Below are positions 15,040-18,556 of a stretch of DNA of 18,556 bases, in pieces. The stretch's first letter is position 1, and each line of letters opens with the position of its first letter. The notes below the pieces were generated by a model. The model did no database searches. It worked only from the letters and a program-made list of their open reading frames with translations, and was not told the DNA's origin. The position numbers and the translations under genes were made by a program. The stretch is from contig CAMPJU010000003.1 in the NCBI GenBank assembly GCA_946886995.1, forward strand, positions 1 through 18,556. The letters run 5' to 3'. The stretch comes from an uncultured Lysobacteraceae bacterium. GTDB lineage: Bacteria; Pseudomonadota; Gammaproteobacteria; Xanthomonadales; Xanthomonadaceae.

Positions 15040-15071
15040 GGCGGCCCGGACCCCCGGGCCGCCTTTTTTTT
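15040..15071 (+). terminator. Strong intrinsic terminator after S8-B
   Basis: A perfect 10-bp stem (GGCGGCCCGG 15040-15049, CCGGGCCGCC 15054-15063) with loop ACCC is followed directly by eight T (15064-15071). It lies about 60 bases past the S8-B stop. On the other strand no T-run follows the stem, so it is mainly a plus-strand terminator, although the convergent M23 gene ends only 11 bases away. Confidence 0.93.
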
Positions 15072-15081
15072 GTGCCTCGGG

Positions 15082-15810
15082 TCAGCCTTCGCGCCGGAGC
15101 AACGGGTAGGGATTCACCGGAGCCCCCTTCCACCAGCGCTTTTGCTCGCCCAGGCGGTAGATCCCGAAATGCAGGTGCGGCGCATCGGCGCTCGCGTTGC
15201 CGGTGCTGCCGACATAGCCGATGACTTCGCCGCGCTTGACGTGGTCGCCTTCCGCCAGGCCGGGGGCATAGCGCTGCAGGTGCGCGTAGTAGTAGCACCA
15301 GGTCTCCGTCGGATCGAACTGGTAGATCGTCAGCCCGCCGTTGTCGCTGTCGAACAGTTTCTCCACCACGCCGTCGGCGGTCGCCAGCACCGGCGTGCCG
15401 GCCGGCGCCATGATGTCGAGCGCCTCGTGCACGCGGTTCGAGCCGCGGGGGTCGTCGTAGGTGTCCATGAGGTCGGCCGCGGCGATTCCCTGCACGGGGA
15501 CCACGAGCCCGCCCGCGACGTCACGCGTGCTGGTGGCGGGCGCGGGGACAACTTCGATCGGCGCGTCGGCCGCGGGCGGCGAGGTGCGACGCGTCGGGGC
15601 CGCAGGACGCTCCGGCACCGTTGCAGGCGATGCCGGCTCGTCCTCGACCTCCGTCGGCGTCGGCGCGACCTGCACCGGCCCGAGGGCCTCGCGTGGTGCG
15701 TCGCAGTCGCAGCGCTCGGCACGCACCATCAGGAAATACACCGCGTTCGCGCCCACCAGCACGCCGATGACGAACAGCAGCAGGCTGCGCATCGCGCCGC
15801 CGCGTGTCAT
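15082..15810 (-). CDS. Membrane-anchored M23/LytM-family peptidoglycan endopeptidase
   Basis: A 242-residue protein: short cytoplasmic start, one membrane helix (about 9-29, SLLLFVIGVLVGANAVYFLMV), a Pro/Ala/Thr-rich stalk (about 38-95), then an M23 domain (about 100-235). The zinc ligands are all visible: H128 and D132 in HEALDIMAPAGTPV and H214 in PHLHFGIY, with H177 in YAHLQRY and H212 as the other active-site histidines. An intact set indicates a working D,D- or D,L-endopeptidase acting on stem peptides in the periplasm, rather than a degenerate activator of the EnvC/NlpD kind. The ATG at 15808-15810 overlaps the upstream L,D-transpeptidase stop as ATGA; an ATG at 15792 would give nearly the same protein. 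Last gene of the cell-wall operon. Exact bond cleaved unknown. Confidence 0.92.
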   Translation of the reverse strand: MTRGGAMRSLLLFVIGVLVGANAVYFLMVRAERCDCDAPREALGPVQVAPTPTEVEDEPASPATVPERPAAPTRRTSPPAADAPIEVVPAPATSTRDVAGGLVVPVQGIAAADLMDTYDDPRGSNRVHEALDIMAPAGTPVLATADGVVEKLFDSDNGGLTIYQFDPTETWCYYYAHLQRYAPGLAEGDHVKRGEVIGYVGSTGNASADAPHLHFGIYRLGEQKRWWKGAPVNPYPLLRREG

Positions 15811-16811
15811 TCGCGCAGCTCCACCGGCGTGCCCGGTTCGACCGAGGAGGCGACCAGGTTGGCGCTCCAGTTGGTGAGGCGGATGCAGCCGTGCGACTGG
15901 GTCTTGCCGATGGTGGAGGGCACCGGCGTGCCGTGGATGCCGTAATGCTCCTTGGACAGGTCGATCCACACCACGCCGACCGGGTTGTTGGGGCCGGGCG
16001 GGATCTCCGCCTTGGTGTCCGACGGGTCCGCGTCCCAGAACAGGTCCGGGTTGTAGTGGAAGACGGGGTCGCGGGCGACGCCGTTGACCTTCCAGTCGCC
16101 GATGGGCAGCGGGTCGTGTTCGCTGCCGGTGGTCGTCGGGAACTGCGCGAACACGCGACCGTCGCCGTCGGCAAGCATCAGCACCGAATCGGACTTGTCG
16201 ACGATCACCTTGTCGGCCGCGGGCAGCTTGCCGGTGTTGACGTTCGGCACCTTCAGCCGCGTACCGGCGCGGTCTAGCGCCTTGCCCGGGTTGAGCTTGC
16301 GCAACAGGTCCGGGCTCGCATGGAATTTCTCGCCCAGGGCCTCGGCGGCCGACTCGTAGCCGAGTCGCTCGAGGCCGGCCTTGGCTTCCATGTCCGCGGG
16401 GATGTCGGGGAACGGCCCGTCGACGTCGTCGGCGACGACGGTGTACGTGGTCAGGATCGGTCCCGACACGTCGTCCAGCGCCTTGCGCGTGGCGGCGTCC
16501 AGTTCCCCGGTATCGGGAAGGCCGTGGTAGCGCTGGAACCCGGCGATCGCGCGACGGGTATTGGACCCCATGGCGCCGTCGATCTCGCCCGGGGAGAAGT
16601 TGGCGCGGTCGAGCAGCACCTGCACGCGCAGGGTCTCGTCGACATCGTCATCGCTGGCCGTCGTGGCGGCAGGCTCGTCGTCGGCGGTGGACGCGGGGCC
16701 GGCATACGGCTCGTCCGGCTGCGGGACAGGCGCCGGGTCATCCTGCGCGAGCGCAGGGGCGGTCAGGGCAAGCGAAAGGGCGCACGCGGCGCCCAGGAGT
16801 GTCGTATTCAC
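15807..16811 (-). CDS. L,D-transpeptidase (YkuD) with peptidoglycan-binding domain (GTG start)
   Basis: A 334-residue periplasmic enzyme. Signal peptide (1-22, cut after APALA), an acidic Ala/Pro/Asp-rich linker (23-58), a PG_binding_1 domain (about 60-113, with VQVLLDRANFSPGEIDGAMG), a LysM-like middle segment (about 120-190, ending AGTRLKVPN) and a YkuD catalytic domain (about 200-334) with H293 in YGIHGTPVPSTIG and the catalytic cysteine C309 in SHGCIRLTN. YkuD enzymes form 3-3 crosslinks in peptidoglycan or attach proteins or D-amino acids to it; which applies here cannot be read from sequence. The start codon at 16809-16811 is GTG, directly before a good signal peptide. AGAAGG about 7 bases upstream is the likely ribosome binding site and lies in a hairpin arm. 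Middle gene of the operon. Confidence 0.93.
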   Translation of the reverse strand: MNTTLLGAACALSLALTAPALAQDDPAPVPQPDEPYAGPASTADDEPAATTASDDDVDETLRVQVLLDRANFSPGEIDGAMGSNTRRAIAGFQRYHGLPDTGELDAATRKALDDVSGPILTTYTVVADDVDGPFPDIPADMEAKAGLERLGYESAAEALGEKFHASPDLLRKLNPGKALDRAGTRLKVPNVNTGKLPAADKVIVDKSDSVLMLADGDGRVFAQFPTTTGSEHDPLPIGDWKVNGVARDPVFHYNPDLFWDADPSDTKAEIPPGPNNPVGVVWIDLSKEHYGIHGTPVPSTIGKTQSHGCIRLTNWSANLVASSVEPGTPVELRE

Positions 16812-16814
16812 CGT

Positions 16815-16840
16815 GGTGCCTTCTTCGTGAGGAAGGCACC
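16815..16840 (-). promoter_or_regulatory. Hairpin covering the ribosome binding site of the YkuD gene
   Basis: In the 44-base gap between the two L,D-transpeptidase genes, perfect 9-bp arms GGTGCCTTC and GAAGGCACC (minus sense, 16832-16840 and 16815-16823) enclose 8 bases. The 3' arm contains GAAGG, the only plausible Shine-Dalgarno for the GTG three bases further on. The stem could lower or gate translation of the second gene; no T-run follows, so it is not a typical terminator. Confidence 0.5.
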
Positions 16841-16855
16841 CGATGTTGGGGACGG

Positions 16856-17770
16856 TTACTGCGCTGCCGTGTGAAGGGCTGCGCCACCACCCGCGCTGTC
16901 GTTCACGGAGGTGTCGCCTGCGTCAGCAACGCGGATCCCGTCCCTGGCCTGCATGCGGTGCGCGGCGATGGCGTCCACGCGATCGCAGTTCAGGAAGCGC
17001 GAGCTGTCGATCCAGTCCTGTTCCGGGTAGTAGGAGAACAGCAGCTGGCCATCCTTGAGCAGGTCGATCATGTCCTGCGCCACGGCGCGGCGGACCGCCG
17101 GGCAACCCCAGCTGCGGCCCAGGCGCCCCAGCGACGCGGTCGCCGCCGGATTCACGTAGTCGGCACCATGCATGACGATCAGGCGATCGCGCGCGTTGTC
17201 GTTGTAGCCGGCATCCAGGCCGTCCATGCGCATCGAGTAGCCATTGCCGCCGTGGTACGTCTCCGCGGTGCGGAACAGGCCGAGGCTGGTCTGGTGGCTG
17301 CCGTCGTTGTTCGAGAACGCGGTGGTCATGTTGCCGCCGCTGCCCTGGCCGTGCGCGACGTGCTCGTTGAACACGACGTCGCCGGACGCCAGGTCGAACA
17401 CCCACAGGCGCTTCTCGGTCGACGGCATCGAGTAGTCGATCACCGCCAGGCGCGAGTCGCCTTCGATGTCGCCATAGGCGGCTGCGCAGGTGCGCGCCTG
17501 CAGCGCCATGTCGAGCACCTTCGTGTCCAGGCCCGGCGCGTTGGCCGCCAGGCGCGCGAGCAGGTCCTCGTGCTCCAGCACGAATGCGGGAACCGAAGGT
17601 TCAGCCGTCGTCATGGAAGGCGATGCGGGCGTGAGCGATGCGGCCGGCGCGGCCATGTCGTTCTGCGGCACGTGGGCGGACGCGATCGCACGGGGATTCG
17701 CCTGCGTAACGGCGGAACCCGCGGCGGCAATCGCAACGGAAACAAGGGCGAGCGAGAGGATTCGATTCAT
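16856..17770 (-). CDS. Murein L,D-transpeptidase catalytic domain protein, YkuD_2 type
   Basis: A 304-residue exported protein. Signal peptide (1-24, cut near VTQA), a low-complexity Ala/Pro/Ser/Thr linker (25-60), then a YkuD_2-type domain (about 62-265): VIDYSMPSTEKRLWVFDL, GQGSGGN, H201 in VMHGADYV and catalytic C223 in SWGCPAV, then FSYYPEQDWI. This cysteine motif (SWGCPA rather than SHGCIR) separates it from the enzyme encoded downstream. The family is annotated as murein L,D-transpeptidase-like; direct activity is less well established. About 40 C-terminal residues are Ala/Gly-rich and not part of the domain. First gene of the cell-wall operon. The ATG at 17768-17770 has no strong Shine-Dalgarno and overlaps the first of two TGCATGCA palindromes. 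Confidence 0.9.
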   Translation of the reverse strand: MNRILSLALVSVAIAAAGSAVTQANPRAIASAHVPQNDMAAPAASLTPASPSMTTAEPSVPAFVLEHEDLLARLAANAPGLDTKVLDMALQARTCAAAYGDIEGDSRLAVIDYSMPSTEKRLWVFDLASGDVVFNEHVAHGQGSGGNMTTAFSNNDGSHQTSLGLFRTAETYHGGNGYSMRMDGLDAGYNDNARDRLIVMHGADYVNPAATASLGRLGRSWGCPAVRRAVAQDMIDLLKDGQLLFSYYPEQDWIDSSRFLNCDRVDAIAAHRMQARDGIRVADAGDTSVNDSAGGGAALHTAAQ

Positions 17771-17798
17771 GCATGCAGGTTAGCTCACGCTGCATGCA
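17770..17798. promoter_or_regulatory. Twin TGCATGCA palindromes at the start of the cell-wall operon
   Basis: Two identical self-complementary octamers, 17770-17777 and 17791-17798, are separated by 13 bases, a 21-base repeat distance (two helical turns on one DNA face). The first touches the start codon of the YkuD_2 gene. This fits a dimer-of-dimers operator; in RNA the pair could also form an 8-bp hairpin over the start codon. Confidence 0.45.
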
Positions 17799-17807
17799 CT
17801 TGCCTGA

Positions 17808-17829
17808 ATTCACGTGGCTAAATATTCAC
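17808..17829. repeat. Short direct repeat ATTCAC in an AT-rich island upstream of the cell-wall operon
   Basis: ATTCAC occurs at 17808-17813 and 17824-17829 (16-base period) in one of the few AT-rich stretches of the window (GAATTCACGTGGCTAAATAT). It lies 38-59 bases upstream of the YkuD_2 start and could be part of its promoter; no standard -35/-10 pair is clear. Confidence 0.25.
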
Positions 17830-17880
17830 CTGCTCGAGACGCTCCTCCGTGGGTCAACGCGGCGTGAAACGCCGTTGCGT

Positions 17881-18063
17881 TCAGCTTGCGTCGGCCGGCG
17901 GCGCAGGAGGCGCGTCGCGCTGCTCGCCACCCTCGAATTTCTTCCAGTCCGACTCGCTTTTCTTGGTGTTGCGGTCGCCGGATCCATGGGGGTAGTCCCG
18001 CTGCGATTCGCCGATGCCGGCGTCCTCGTGAGCATTTGCCGGCGCATTGCGTTTATTCGACAT
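17881..18063 (-). CDS. Small hydrophilic protein of unknown function
   Basis: A 60-residue frame with GGAG at 18071-18074, 7 bases before its ATG, a good ribosome binding site. The protein is highly polar (SNKRNAPANAHEDAG, DRNTKKSESDWKKFEGG), has a Pro/Ala tail, no hydrophobic segment and no cysteine, and is probably disordered. Its composition differs from the Arg/Pro/Ala-rich shadow frames around it, which with the ribosome binding site argues that it is real. Function unknown. It lies 110 bases upstream of the cell-wall operon on the same strand and is divergent from the gene at 18206. Confidence 0.6.
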   Translation of the reverse strand: MSNKRNAPANAHEDAGIGESQRDYPHGSGDRNTKKSESDWKKFEGGEQRDAPPAPPADAS

Positions 18064-18151
18064 CCGTCTGCTCCGTCACTGGTCCGGCCCCAGCATGCAT
18101 CCGGCGGGATGAAGCGCGACCGACGATCATGAATGGAGCTTTCACGCGACG

Positions 18152-18157
18152 TTGACA
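18152..18157 (+). promoter_or_regulatory. Possible -35 box (TTGACA) for the small gene at 18206
   Basis: A perfect TTGACA 54 bases before the ATG at 18206. The best -10 at 18 bases spacing is GGTGAT (18176-18181), a poor match. The same TTG opens a longer in-frame version of the downstream gene, but a promoter role is at least as likely. Confidence 0.3.
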
Positions 18158-18205
18158 CGTGGCTCCTACGCTCGCGGTGATCCTTGGCAAGAAGAACAAG
18201 TAGAA

Positions 18206-18445
18206 ATGCCTTCGCAGGACATGTCCCTCGAGGAGCTGGGGTTGTTGCAGCTCCTGGAGAAAATCAGCGGGAACGCCGGTGCCGCCATCGACCGCTTCGC
18301 CCGCTACGGGCTGGTCCAGGCCGGGCTGATCACCGAAGGCGAGCCGCCGAGGCTCACCGAGTCCGGCGTCGCGAAGCTCGAGGAGCTGAGGCGCGAGCGC
18401 GAGGCGCCGATGCCCGCAGCCGATCCGGATCCGACGCCGGCCTGA
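18206..18445 (+). CDS. Small protein of unknown function with winged-helix-like pattern
   Basis: A 79-residue frame beginning MPSQDMSLEELGLLQLLEK. The central part resembles the second half of a winged helix: a helix AAIDRFARYGLVQAGLI, a turn EGEPPR, then LTESGVAKLEELRRE, the 'GLI...LTExGxxxL' spacing common in MarR/PadR-type regulators. No first recognition helix is obvious and the protein is short, so DNA binding is not claimed. The C-terminus is Pro/Ala/Asp-rich. The ATG has only a weak purine-rich stretch upstream; a TTG at 18152 would add 18 residues. Stop TGA at 18443-18445 lies 15 bases before the tRNA-Phe terminator, convergent with it. Confidence 0.65.
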   Translation: MPSQDMSLEELGLLQLLEKISGNAGAAIDRFARYGLVQAGLITEGEPPRLTESGVAKLEELRREREAPMPAADPDPTPA

Positions 18446-18452
18446 CAGGCAC

Positions 18453-18477
18453 AAAAAAAACCCGCACGGGTGCGGGT
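18453..18477 (-). terminator. Intrinsic terminator of the tRNA-Phe transcript
   Basis: On the minus strand a 7-8 bp stem (CCCGCAC 18470-18476 with GTGCGGG 18461-18467, GG/CC tip) is followed by eight T (18453-18460). It lies 8 bases after the tRNA CCA end. On the plus strand no T-run follows the stem, so it belongs to the tRNA. Confidence 0.9.
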
Positions 18478-18485
18478 CGATCGCA

Positions 18486-18556
18486 TGGTGGCCGGGGACG
18501 GAATCGAACCGCCGACACGGGGATTTTCAATCCCCTGCTCTACCAACTGAGCTACC
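18486..18556 (-). tRNA. tRNA-Phe (GAA), 5' end cut by the right edge
   Basis: The minus strand from 18556 reads GGTAGCTCAGTTGGTAGAGC (D arm), an anticodon stem GGGGA/TCCCC with loop TTGAAAA (anticodon GAA, phenylalanine), GTGTC as variable region, a T arm with GGTTCGATTCC and an acceptor strand CCCGGCC-A-CCA with encoded CCA (18486-18488). 71 of the expected 76 bases are present, so about five bases of the 5' acceptor strand lie beyond the window. Confidence 0.95.

Noticed and set aside
15040..15081. The S8-B terminator as a bidirectional terminator for the M23 gene
   Set aside because: On the minus strand the stem is preceded by A residues and followed by no T-run, so there is no sequence support for efficient termination in that direction.
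12314..15298. A 994-codon open frame on the minus strand opposite S8-B
   Set aside because: Same kind of mirror frame; it also crosses the strong terminator and part of the M23 gene.
18152..18445. Longer TTG-initiated version of the small gene at 18206
   Set aside because: The TTG is part of a perfect TTGACA -35 box, and the added residues look like leader sequence; the ATG at 18206 is preferred.
18304..18546. An 80-codon minus-strand frame covering the tRNA-Phe
   Set aside because: It reads through the tRNA and its terminator, a well-known false frame at tRNA genes.
1..18556. CRISPR arrays, insertion sequences, phage genes or anti-phage defence genes
   Set aside because: No regularly spaced repeats, transposase or integrase frames, or terminal inverted repeats with target duplications were seen; the only nuclease-like item is the HNH fragment at the left edge.

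Overview
The window is very GC-rich, with short intergenic gaps and many ATGA stop/start overlaps. The gene repertoire (LEA-2 lipoprotein plus DMSP-type acyl-CoA dehydrogenase, SLH-tagged S8 peptidases, paired L,D-transpeptidases, a YkuD_2 enzyme) suggests a chromosome of the Xanthomonadaceae, in the Lysobacter/Luteimonas neighbourhood. This placement is inferred from gene content and base composition, not from a marker gene. No insertion sequence, phage module or CRISPR array is visible.

Layout. (1) Positions 1-2532, minus strand: the N-terminus of a probable HNH endonuclease cut by the window edge, preceded by a two-gene unit of a small LEA-2-like lipoprotein and a large acyl-CoA dehydrogenase that starts with TTG. 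(2) Positions 2598-5402, minus: a secreted subtilisin-family (S8) peptidase with a PPC-like domain and three S-layer-homology (SLH) repeats, called S8-A here. (3) Positions 5524-11200, minus: a tightly coupled signalling operon, read as FHA-GAF protein, transmembrane Ser/Thr kinase with a long TPR region, soluble histidine kinase, NarL-type response regulator; it runs toward S8-A. (4) Positions 11276-12181, minus: an exported protein of unknown function, divergent across a 303-base gap from (5) 12485-14980, plus: a second S8-SLH peptidase (S8-B), closed by a strong terminator. (6) Positions 15082-17770, minus: a cell-wall operon of a YkuD_2 L,D-transpeptidase, a YkuD L,D-transpeptidase with a GTG start, and a membrane-anchored M23/LytM endopeptidase. 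(7) Positions 17881-18556: two small unknown genes facing away from each other and a tRNA-Phe (GAA) cut by the right edge, with its terminator.

The most interesting unit is the middle: two paralogous SLH-carrying subtilases in opposite orientations bracket a four-gene phospho-signalling operon and an exported unknown protein. The arrangement suggests an envelope-sensing cascade (periplasmic TPR domain, Ser/Thr kinase, FHA reader, histidine kinase, response regulator) controlling surface or secreted proteolysis. That link is inference from gene order and from a loosely shared upstream sequence element; no functional evidence is in the sequence itself. Candidate control sites include a pair of identical TGCATGCA palindromes at the start of the cell-wall operon and several start-codon-proximal inverted repeats.
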